Source of the DNA: Sulfuritalea sp.
GTDB lineage: Bacteria > Pseudomonadota > Gammaproteobacteria > Burkholderiales > Rhodocyclaceae
Assembly: GCA_016708585.1 (NCBI GenBank)
Contig: JADJFK010000008.1
Span: forward strand, 62,001-126,000
Reading direction: 5' to 3'
DNA: 64,000 nt
A model generated the notes under the pieces. It did no database searches. It saw only the letters and a list, made by a program, of their open reading frames with translations, and was not told the DNA's origin. Within the stretch, counting starts at the first letter, position 1. The number at the start of each line of letters is the position of its first letter. Shown piece after piece: positions 9,812-16,999 of the stretch. A program made the translations under genes and the position numbers.

Positions 9812-10941
9812 AGTTCGAAACCTTCAAGGCCGGTGTCTGGCAGCAACGCTACCAGTACAAGAGCTTCGAGCCGGTGCTGGTGGACCACGAATGGCTGTGG
9901 CAGGACCCGGCCATCAACACGCTGCTGGAAGCGGCCAACCGGGCCCTGGGCGAGCTGAACGCGTTTTCGCTGATCGTGCCCGATATCGACCTCTTCATCG
10001 AGATGCACGTGGTCAAGGAGGCGCAGACCTCAAGCCGCATCGAGGGCACGCAGACCGGGATGGACGAGGCCCTGATGCCGGAGGACCAGATCGAGCCGGA
10101 AAAGCGCGATGACTGGCGCGAGGTGCGCAACTACGTCGATGCGGTGAATGCGGCCATCGCCGAGCTGGCGACTCTGCCGCTGTCGAACCGCCTGTTGAAG
10201 CGCACCCACGAAATCCTGATGCGCGGGGTGCGTGGCGAGCACAAGCAGCCGGGGGAGTTCCGCAGCAGCCAGAACTGGATCGGCGGCTCCAGCCTGGCCG
10301 ATGCGGTGTTCATCCCGCCGCACCCGGACGGCGTGCCGGCCATGATGGGCGACCTGGAAAAGTTCTGGCACGACGAGACGATCCAGGTGCCGCACCTGAT
10401 CCGGCTGGCGATCAGCCACTACCAGTTCGAGACCATCCACCCCTTCCTCGACGGCAACGGCCGCATCGGGCGTTTGCTGGTGCCGCTGTATCTGGTCAGC
10501 CACGGCCTGCTGGTCAAGCCTTCGCTTTACTTGTCCGATTTCTTCGAGCGCAATCGCGCCAGCTACTACGACGCGCTGATGCGGGTGCGCACCGGCAACG
10601 ACCTGATCCACTGGGTGCGTTTCTTCCTGCAGGGCGTGGCGGAAACGGCGACCAAGGGGCGCAACGTGTTCCAGCAGATTCTGGCGCTGCGCACCGAGGC
10701 GGAGCAAAAGATACTGACGCTGGGCAAGCGTGCGCCCAATGCCCGGCAGGCACTGAACCTGCTGTATCGCAAACCCATGCTGAGCGCCGCCGATCTGGAG
10801 CATGGCCTGGGCATCACGCATCCGACCGCCAATGCCCTGCTGCGCGACTTCATCCGCTTGGGCCTGCTGCGGGAGATCACAGGCGCGAGCCGGCATCGGT
10901 TGTATGTGTTCGAAACTTACCTTGATCTGTTCATAAGGTAA
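9808..10941 (+). CDS. Fic-domain AMPylase-like protein inside the R-M operon
   Basis: The 377-residue Fic protein has the catalytic motif HPFLDGNGRIGR near residue 212. Near residue 75 it has the inhibitory-helix motif SSRIEG ([S/T]xxxE[G/N]), so it is a class II Fic with built-in self-inhibition. An N-terminal Fic_N domain precedes the core, and a winged-helix-like tail (DLEHGLGITHPTANALLRDF) follows. The family transfers AMP to protein hydroxyls. ATG 9808 overlaps the restored hsdS stop (ATGA), so it is translated with the modification genes. Whether it acts on HsdR, HsdM or host proteins cannot be told from sequence. Confidence 0.88.
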   Translation: MKFETFKAGVWQQRYQYKSFEPVLVDHEWLWQDPAINTLLEAANRALGELNAFSLIVPDIDLFIEMHVVKEAQTSSRIEGTQTGMDEALMPEDQIEPEKRDDWREVRNYVDAVNAAIAELATLPLSNRLLKRTHEILMRGVRGEHKQPGEFRSSQNWIGGSSLADAVFIPPHPDGVPAMMGDLEKFWHDETIQVPHLIRLAISHYQFETIHPFLDGNGRIGRLLVPLYLVSHGLLVKPSLYLSDFFERNRASYYDALMRVRTGNDLIHWVRFFLQGVAETATKGRNVFQQILALRTEAEQKILTLGKRAPNARQALNLLYRKPMLSAADLEHGLGITHPTANALLRDFIRLGLLREITGASRHRLYVFETYLDLFIR

Positions 10942-11036
10942 GGAAAACGGCTTTTCTTTACATTAGACTGCTTTCAAGGTAAAGATTCTTCCAGACCCCG
11001 GCCCGCCGGGAACACGAGACGAGAACCTGACCCGCC

Positions 11037-14000
11037 ATGAAAAAGCACACCGAAGCCCGCCTCGAAGACGCCATCGTCGATGAGCTGACGACGGCGGGCG
11101 GCTGGGTACAGATCGATTACAACCAGGGCGCGGCGGCGGGACGTTACGACCGCGCGCTGGCGCTCGATCCCGTCTTGGTGCTGGGCTTCATCGAGGCAAC
11201 GCAGGCGAAGGTCTGGAGCAGCCTCGTCGCCATCCACGGCGCCGAAACCGGCAAGGTGGCGCTGGAGCATCTGGTCAAGGAGCTGGACACCAAGGGCATG
11301 CTCAAGGTGTTGCGCCAGGGCTTCAAGTGTTACGGCAAGAAGCTGCGCGTGGCGGTTTTCGCCCCCAGCAACACCCTGAACCCGGACACGCTGGCGCTTT
11401 ACGAAAAGAACGTGCTCTCGGTGACGCGCCAGCTCCATTACGGCGAAAGCCACGGCAAGAGTCTCGATCTGGCGCTGTTCCTCAACGGCTTGCCGATCGC
11501 CACGGTGGAGCTGAAGAACCCGCTTTCCGGCCAGACGGTGGCGGACGCCAGGCGGCAATACAAGAAGGACCGCGATCCGCGCGAACCGCTGTTCGATTTC
11601 AAGAAACGAGCGCTGGTGCATTTCGCCGTCGATCAGGATGAGGTGGCGATGGCCACGCGCCTGTCGGGCGACAAGACCCACTTCCTGCCCTTCAACCTGG
11701 GCAACCAGGGCCATGCCGGCAACCCGCCGGCGGCCGACGGCGGCTACCGCACGGCCTATCTGTGGCGCGAGGTGTGGCAGCGCGACAGCCTGCTCGACAT
11801 CCTCGGCCGCTTCATGCATCTGGAAGTGAAGGAAAAACGTGTCCTGACGGACGCCGGCATCAAGAAGATCAGCAAGGAAACCATGATCTTCCCGCGCTAC
11901 CACCAGCTTGATGCGGTGCGCCGTCTGGTGGCGCATGCCGGCGCCAAGGGGGCCGGTCACAACTATCTGGTGCAGCATTCGGCGGGCTCGGGCAAGTCGA
12001 ATTCCATCGCCTGGCTGGCGCACCGGCTTTCCAGCCTGCACGACGCCGCCGACCGCAAGATTTTCGATTCGGTGATCGTGGTGACGGATCGCCGCATCCT
12101 CGACCAACAGTTGCAGAACACCATCTACCAGTTCGAGCACAAACAGGGCGTGGTGCAGAAGATCGACGAGGACACCCGGCAACTGGTGCAGGCGCTGGCC
12201 GACGGCACGCCCATCGTCATCACCACCCTGCAGAAATTCCCCTTCGTCGCCGAGACGCTGGAGAAGCTGCGCGAGGAAACCCAATACGGCGTGGCCATCG
12301 CCACCCGCGACAAGCGCTTCGCGGTGATCGTGGACGAGGCCCACAGCTCGCAGTCGGGCGAGAGCGCGATGGAACTCAAGGGCGTGCTCAACGCCAGCGG
12401 CGTCGAGGAAGCGGCGGCGCGCTATGCGGCCGAGCAGGGGCTGGACGCGGATGACGACGCCGACCAGCTCGCCGGGGTGGTGCGCGAGATGCTCAAGCGC
12501 GGCAGGCAGCCGAACCTGAGCTTCTTCGCCTTCACCGCGACGCCGAAATACAAGACCAAGAAGGTCTTCGACGAGCCGGGGCCGGACGGCGAATCGCCCT
12601 TCCACCTCTACACCATGCGCCAAGCCATCGAGGAAAAATTCATCCTCGACGTGCTGAAGAACTACATCAGTTACGAAGCCTATTTCCGCCTGGTGCAGGT
12701 GGGCGAGGACGACCCGCATGTGGAGCGCAAGAAGGCGGCGCGCGCGCTGGCGCGGACGCTGACCTTCCACGAAGTCAACTTGCGCACCAAGACCGAGGTC
12801 ATGGTGGAGCATTTCCGCACCCATGTCCGGCACAAGATCGGTGGCCGCGCCAAGGCCATGGTGGTGACCGAAGGCCGCCTGCATGCGGTGCGCTACAAGC
12901 AGACCTTCGATAGCTACATCGCCGAGCAGGGCTACAAGGACATCAAGACCCTGGTGGCCTTTTCCGGCATCGTCGAGGACCCGGAAGCCCCCGGCAAGAC
13001 CTGGACCGAAGTCGGCATGAACGGCGGTATCAAGGAAAGCGAGCTGGCAGAAAAGTTCGACAGCCACGAATACCAGGTGTTGCTGGTGGCGGAGAAGTAC
13101 CAGACCGGCTTCGACCAGCCCTTGCTGCACACCATGTACGTGGACAAGAAGCTGACCGGCCTGCATGCGGTGCAGACGCTTTCGCGCCTGAACCGTGCCT
13201 GCGCCGGCAAGGAAGATACCTTCATCCTCGATTTCCGCAATTCGCCCGAGGAAATCTTCAAGGCCTTCAAGCCCTATTACGAGGACACCCCGGTCGAGCC
13301 GCTGACCGACGCCCAGCACCTCTACCGCCTGCAACACCAGATCGAGGAAACCGGCCTGATCTTCGAGGAGGAGGTGAAGGCCTTTTGCGCCGTGTATTTC
13401 CGCCCGGTGCGCAAGGAGACGGTGCACGATCACTCCGCCATGAACGGCATCCTCGATCAGGCGGTGGAACGCTTCAAGGAGCGCGACGAGGAAGAGCGCG
13501 AGGAGGCCAAGGCGCTGCTGGTGAACTTCCGCAACCTCTATGGTTTCCTGTCGCAGGTGATCCCGTATCAGGACAGCGACCTGGAGCGCCTATACACCTA
13601 TCTGCGCTTCCTGCTGACCAAGCTGCCCCGGCGCCAGGATGGCGGACCGGTTCAGCTCGAAGACGATGTCGAATTGCAGTATTACCGGCTGCAGAAAATC
13701 AGCGAGGGTCGCATCGACCTCGACAGCGGCAGCGGCAAGCCGCTCAAGGGGCCGGGCGACGTCGGCACCGGGCAGGAAGACCAGAAGATCCGCCTTTCCG
13801 AGCTGATCGACATACTCAACGAACGCTTCGGCACCGACTTCACCCAGGCCGACCAGCTCTTCTTCGACCAGATCCAGGAGGAGGCGATAGAAAACGAAGC
13901 TCTGAAGAAGGCGGCCGCGACCAACTCCAAGGATGATTTCCGCTATGTGTTCGAGAAGGCTTTCGAGGGCCTGGTGATCGACCGCATGGACGGCAACGAG

Positions 14001-14114
14001 GAAATCTTCGGCAAGCTCATGAGCGACGGCGAATTCCGCAAGCTGGCACTCGAACACTTGCTGCACAAGGTCTATGGCACGCTGAAAAATCCGCCGCGGC
14101 CGGGTGCAGCGTAA
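11037..14114 (+). CDS. hsdR: Type I restriction endonuclease motor subunit HsdR
   Basis: The 1025-residue subunit is intact. The N-terminal nuclease domain contains VELKNPL, matching the (D/E)xK nuclease core. The superfamily 2 translocase follows with Walker A HSAGSGKSNS, DEAH box VDEAHSS, motif III FAFTATP and later helicase motifs (QTLSRLNRA). It cleaves unmethylated DNA after ATP-driven translocation, in complex with HsdM and HsdS. A 95-bp gap separates it from fic, so it may have its own promoter. It is followed 14 bases after the stop by the second direct repeat copy. An intact nuclease beside frame-broken hsdM and hsdS would be hazardous, which favours sequencing error in those two. 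Confidence 0.94.
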   Translation: MKKHTEARLEDAIVDELTTAGGWVQIDYNQGAAAGRYDRALALDPVLVLGFIEATQAKVWSSLVAIHGAETGKVALEHLVKELDTKGMLKVLRQGFKCYGKKLRVAVFAPSNTLNPDTLALYEKNVLSVTRQLHYGESHGKSLDLALFLNGLPIATVELKNPLSGQTVADARRQYKKDRDPREPLFDFKKRALVHFAVDQDEVAMATRLSGDKTHFLPFNLGNQGHAGNPPAADGGYRTAYLWREVWQRDSLLDILGRFMHLEVKEKRVLTDAGIKKISKETMIFPRYHQLDAVRRLVAHAGAKGAGHNYLVQHSAGSGKSNSIAWLAHRLSSLHDAADRKIFDSVIVVTDRRILDQQLQNTIYQFEHKQGVVQKIDEDTRQLVQALADGTPIVITTLQKFPFVAETLEKLREETQYGVAIATRDKRFAVIVDEAHSSQSGESAMELKGVLNASGVEEAAARYAAEQGLDADDDADQLAGVVREMLKRGRQPNLSFFAFTATPKYKTKKVFDEPGPDGESPFHLYTMRQAIEEKFILDVLKNYISYEAYFRLVQVGEDDPHVERKKAARALARTLTFHEVNLRTKTEVMVEHFRTHVRHKIGGRAKAMVVTEGRLHAVRYKQTFDSYIAEQGYKDIKTLVAFSGIVEDPEAPGKTWTEVGMNGGIKESELAEKFDSHEYQVLLVAEKYQTGFDQPLLHTMYVDKKLTGLHAVQTLSRLNRACAGKEDTFILDFRNSPEEIFKAFKPYYEDTPVEPLTDAQHLYRLQHQIEETGLIFEEEVKAFCAVYFRPVRKETVHDHSAMNGILDQAVERFKERDEEEREEAKALLVNFRNLYGFLSQVIPYQDSDLERLYTYLRFLLTKLPRRQDGGPVQLEDDVELQYYRLQKISEGRIDLDSGSGKPLKGPGDVGTGQEDQKIRLSELIDILNERFGTDFTQADQLFFDQIQEEAIENEALKKAAATNSKDDFRYVFEKAFEGLVIDRMDGNEEIFGKLMSDGEFRKLALEHLLHKVYGTLKNPPRPGAA

Positions 14115-14128
14115 ACCACAACTGCATG

Positions 14129-14153
14129 AAAGTCGGCGCTGGCGGCACGGCGA
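14129..14153 (+). repeat. Dispersed 26-bp repeat, copy b (right end of R-M cassette)
   Basis: Matches copy a at 24 of 25 bases in direct orientation. It starts 14 bases after the hsdR stop and marks the other edge of the hsdM-hsdS-fic-hsdR block. Confidence 0.82.
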
Positions 14154-14240
14154 TGCAGGTCCATGCGCCCGCGCAGATTTTCTGTGGAACCAAACTTCCA
14201 CCTACACTGTCAGCATTGAATCCAACCCGAGGAGACCCCG

Positions 14241-14747
14241 ATGAGACGCCTGCTTTCCCTGTTTGCCCTGGTCCTTGCCGCGACCTTCAGCCTGCCGGCC
14301 GCCGCCGCCACCGACCATCTCGATGGCGTGGTGCCGCTGGCGAAGGATGACGTCGCCGCCGTGGCGCAGATCAAGGCCACGCCCGAGCGCCATGTCATGC
14401 TCTACTTCGGCGATCACCTGAACTGAGGGGCCTGCCGCTACACCGTGAGTGTGCTGCAAAAGCCCGAAGTCAAGGCGAAGTACAACAAGCATTACGTCGG
14501 CGCCCATGCCGATTTCGGCGACCTGGAGCTGGATGACGACGATCCGCGCCATGCCATGGTCAAGCGCCACAATCCGCGCAAATGGCGGCCGGTGCTGGTC
14601 TTCCTCGACGGCCAGGGCAAGGAGGTGGCACGGTTCACCGCCGGACTGAAGTCAGCCGAAGAAGCGCTGCTGCTCGATCGCTTCGTCTCCGAAAAGCATT
14701 ACCAGAAGGGGGATTTCGCCAGTTTCAGGAAGGCGCAGAAGGGCTGA
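14241..14747 (+). CDS. Secreted thioredoxin-like selenoprotein with U-G-A-C redox motif
   Basis: The frame starts at ATG 14241 behind GAGGAGA and is open to TGA 14424-14426 (codon 62). It then stays open in the same frame to TGA 14745-14747, 168 residues in all. A signal peptide (LLSLFALVLAATFSLPAAAA) precedes a thioredoxin-like core: strand HVMLYFG, redox site N-U-G-A-C at residues 61-65, and a later strand PVLVFLDGQGKEV typical of the fold. A UxxC motif replaces the usual CxxC. A SECIS-like hairpin follows the UGA at the right spacing, and selA, selB and selC lie 1-5 kb downstream. I infer a periplasmic selenium-dependent thiol oxidoreductase. The alternative, a nonsense mutation of TGC/TGT to TGA, is less likely because the tail stays intact. 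I do not recognise a named family. Confidence 0.8.
14424..14457 (+). promoter_or_regulatory. UGA codon and SECIS-like hairpin of the thioredoxin-like selenoprotein
   Basis: Downstream of UGA, ACAC (14440-14443) pairs with GTGT (14449-14452) around loop CGTGA. Below it is an unpaired T (14439), then GC (14437-14438) with GC (14453-14454), one mismatch, and GC with GC (14434-14435 / 14456-14457). The bulged U is at position 16 and the loop G-U at 22-23 counting from UGA, one base off the E. coli fdhF spacing (17, 23-24). Folded by hand. Confidence 0.65.
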
Positions 14748-15477
14748 CGGTAGCGGCGGCGGCCGCGAGCGCCTCGCGGTGACGGCCGGTGGCCAGGCCG
14801 TAGATGCGCAGCAGGTCCTCTTCGGAGACGTCGATGAAGGAATCCATCTGCGTCAGGGCGAAGACGAAGTCTTCATGCGAAATCGCCTCGTAGCCGGAGT
14901 TGCCGGTATCGGTCGTGACGCTGCGGCGCGCGAGGAAGGCCGGGTAACGACGCCAGGGGAAAAACGCATTGAAGGCCACCGCCGCCGCGAGCAGGATCAC
15001 CACATTCGACAACACCGGCGCCAGCACGAAGCCGAAACCCAGCGCCTGCACCGGTGCGCCGCCGAGTACGGCGACCAGCGCGGTTGCCCCGCCGGGCGGA
15101 TGGATGCAGCGCAGGTAGTGCATCGCACCGATCGAAAGGCCCACCGCGGCCGCGGCCGCGAGCGCCGCATCGGGCACCAGGCGCGCGCAGGCGACGCCGA
15201 TCAGGGCCGACACCAGATGCCCGCCGAATACCGGCCAGGGTTGCGAGAGCGAGCCGTGCGGCACGGCGAACACCAGCACCGTCGAGGCTCCGATCGAAAA
15301 GATCAGCAGCGGCGTCGCCGGCTGGCCGCCAAGGGCATGGCTGGCGAAATAGACCGCCAGCACCCCGACCAGCCCGCCGAGCGCCGATACCAGCCGCTCG
15401 CGATGGCTGACCGGACTCAATTCGATACCCAGGATTTTCTGCCACGACGCTGGCGTCGCCGGATTCTGCTTGGTCAT
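14725..15477 (-). CDS. HPP-family integral membrane protein
   Basis: The 250-residue protein has the HPP signature IHPPGGATALVAVLGG between predicted membrane helices. Four or five hydrophobic segments span about residues 28-190, followed by a charged cytoplasmic tail. The function of the family is poorly known in bacteria; some plastid and cyanobacterial members move nitrite. The start MTKQNPATPAS at 15477 is chosen because membrane topology begins soon after and a GAAACCGAA stretch precedes it. It is divergent from selA with about 105 bp between starts, and its end overlaps the end of the selenoprotein gene by 23 bp. No link to selenium is shown. Confidence 0.82.
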   Translation of the reverse strand: MTKQNPATPASWQKILGIELSPVSHRERLVSALGGLVGVLAVYFASHALGGQPATPLLIFSIGASTVLVFAVPHGSLSQPWPVFGGHLVSALIGVACARLVPDAALAAAAAVGLSIGAMHYLRCIHPPGGATALVAVLGGAPVQALGFGFVLAPVLSNVVILLAAAVAFNAFFPWRRYPAFLARRSVTTDTGNSGYEAISHEDFVFALTQMDSFIDVSEEDLLRIYGLATGRHREALAAAAATVSPSAPS

Positions 15478-15582
15478 TTCGGTTTCCTCGAGAAGCTCGC
15501 GTTGCGTCGATTTCCGACGTGCAAAACGCGGGTAGAGCCAATAGAATAAACCACCTCGTTTCTGCCCGGTCCGGGTGAAATC

Positions 15583-16989
15583 ATGAATCCACTCTCCCAG
15601 CTTCCTTCCGTCGACCGCCTGCTGTCCGCTGCGCCGCTTGTCGCGCTGGTCGACCTGCACGGCCGCGCCGTGGTCACCGCCATGGTGCGCGACGTGCTCG
15701 CCGCGACACGCGCCGCCATGAAGGATGGGGCGCCGCTGCCCGACGAAGCAGGCCTGCTGGAAAAAGTCGGTGCCTGCGTAACGGCGAAAATGCGCCCCGG
15801 ATTGCGCCCGGTGTTCAACCTCACCGGCACCGTGCTGCACACCAACCTCGGCCGTGCACCGCTGCCCGAGGAGGCCGTGCAGGCGCTGGTTGCCGCCGCG
15901 CGCTCGCCCTGTGCGCTGGAGTACGACATAGCCTCCGGCGGCCGCGGCGATCGCGATGACATCGTCAACGAGCTGCTCTGCGAGCTGACCGGTGCCGAAG
16001 CGGCCACTGTGGTGAACAACAACGCCGCCGCGGTGTTCCTGCTGCTCAACACCCTGGCGCAGAAGAAGCAGGTCATCGTCTCGCGCGGCGAACTGATCGA
16101 AATCGGCGGCGCCTTCCGCGTGCCGGACATCATGAGCCGCGCCGGGGCGAAGCTGGTCGAGGTCGGCACCACCAACCGCACCCACCTCAAGGATTTCGCG
16201 GAAAACATCACCCCGCGCACGGCGATGCTGATGAAGGTGCATGCCAGCAACTACGCCATCAGCGGCTTCACCCATGCCGTGCCCGAAGCCGAACTCGCGG
16301 CGCTGGCGCACCAGCATGCCCTGCCCTTCGTCGTCGACCTCGGCAGCGGCACGCTGGCCGACCTCGCCGCCTGGGGCCTGCCGCACGAGCCGACGCCGGC
16401 GGAAGCCATTGCCGCCGGCGCCGACCTGGTTACCTTCTCCGGCGACAAACTGCTGGGCGGGCCGCAGGCCGGCCTGCTGGTGGGGCGCAAGGATCTGATC
16501 GCAAGAATCAAGAAGAACCCGCTCAAGCGCTGCTTGCGCGTCGGCAAGCTGACGCTGGCCGCGCTGGAAGCCGTGCTGGCGCTCTACCGCGATCCCGACC
16601 GGCTGCACCTGCGCGTTACCGCCGTGCGCCAATTGACGCGGCCCGAAGCCGAGATTCGAGCCGCCGCCGAACGCCTGCTGCCGGCCTTGCAAAACGCGCT
16701 GGCCGGCCTGCCGGTGACGGCGGAAATCGTCGCGCTGAAATCGCAGATCGGCTCCGGTTCGCTGCCGGTCGACCGCCTGCCCTCGGCCGGCTTCGCCATC
16801 CGCCCGCAGGCGCGACGCGGCGGCGTGCTCAACCGCATCGAAGCGGCCCTGCGCGGCATCGCGCATCCGCTGCGCCCGGTGATCGGCCGCATCGAGGACG
16901 GCGCCTTGCGGCTCGACCTGCGCTGCCTCGACGAGGGCGACGAGGCGGCGTTCGCGGCGACGCTTGCCGCGCTCGTCGTCAAACCATGA
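15583..16989 (+). CDS. selA: L-seryl-tRNA(Sec) selenium transferase SelA
   Basis: The 468-residue PLP enzyme turns Ser-tRNA(Sec) into Sec-tRNA(Sec) with selenophosphate. Recognisable blocks are NLTGTVLHTNLGRAPLP, the ALEYDIASGGRGDRD region, VVNNNAAAVFLLL and the PLP-lysine site FSGDKLLGGPQAG. The C-terminal domain is complete. A degenerate copy of the dispersed 26-bp word lies at 15762-15787 (residues KVGACVTA). selB begins 11 bases after the stop, so selA and selB form one unit. Confidence 0.96.
   Translation: MNPLSQLPSVDRLLSAAPLVALVDLHGRAVVTAMVRDVLAATRAAMKDGAPLPDEAGLLEKVGACVTAKMRPGLRPVFNLTGTVLHTNLGRAPLPEEAVQALVAAARSPCALEYDIASGGRGDRDDIVNELLCELTGAEAATVVNNNAAAVFLLLNTLAQKKQVIVSRGELIEIGGAFRVPDIMSRAGAKLVEVGTTNRTHLKDFAENITPRTAMLMKVHASNYAISGFTHAVPEAELAALAHQHALPFVVDLGSGTLADLAAWGLPHEPTPAEAIAAGADLVTFSGDKLLGGPQAGLLVGRKDLIARIKKNPLKRCLRVGKLTLAALEAVLALYRDPDRLHLRVTAVRQLTRPEAEIRAAAERLLPALQNALAGLPVTAEIVALKSQIGSGSLPVDRLPSAGFAIRPQARRGGVLNRIEAALRGIAHPLRPVIGRIEDGALRLDLRCLDEGDEAAFAATLAALVVKP
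15762..15787 (+). repeat. Degenerate copy of the dispersed 26-bp repeat inside selA
   Basis: 21 of 26 bases match the consensus. It encodes KVGACVTA in the selA frame, close to the KVGAGDTA that other in-gene copies encode. It could be coincidence. Confidence 0.4.
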
Positions 16990-16999
16990 TCGTCGGCAA

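Noticed and set aside
14445..14747. A separate gene starting at GTG 14445 after the selenoprotein UGA
   Set aside because: It has no ribosome site, starts in mid-fold right after the redox Cys, and shares frame with the upstream part; reading through UGA is simpler.
14725..14747. Overlap of selenoprotein and HPP gene ends as an error
   Set aside because: Convergent overlap of 23 bp is ordinary; both ends are supported by family length or frame.
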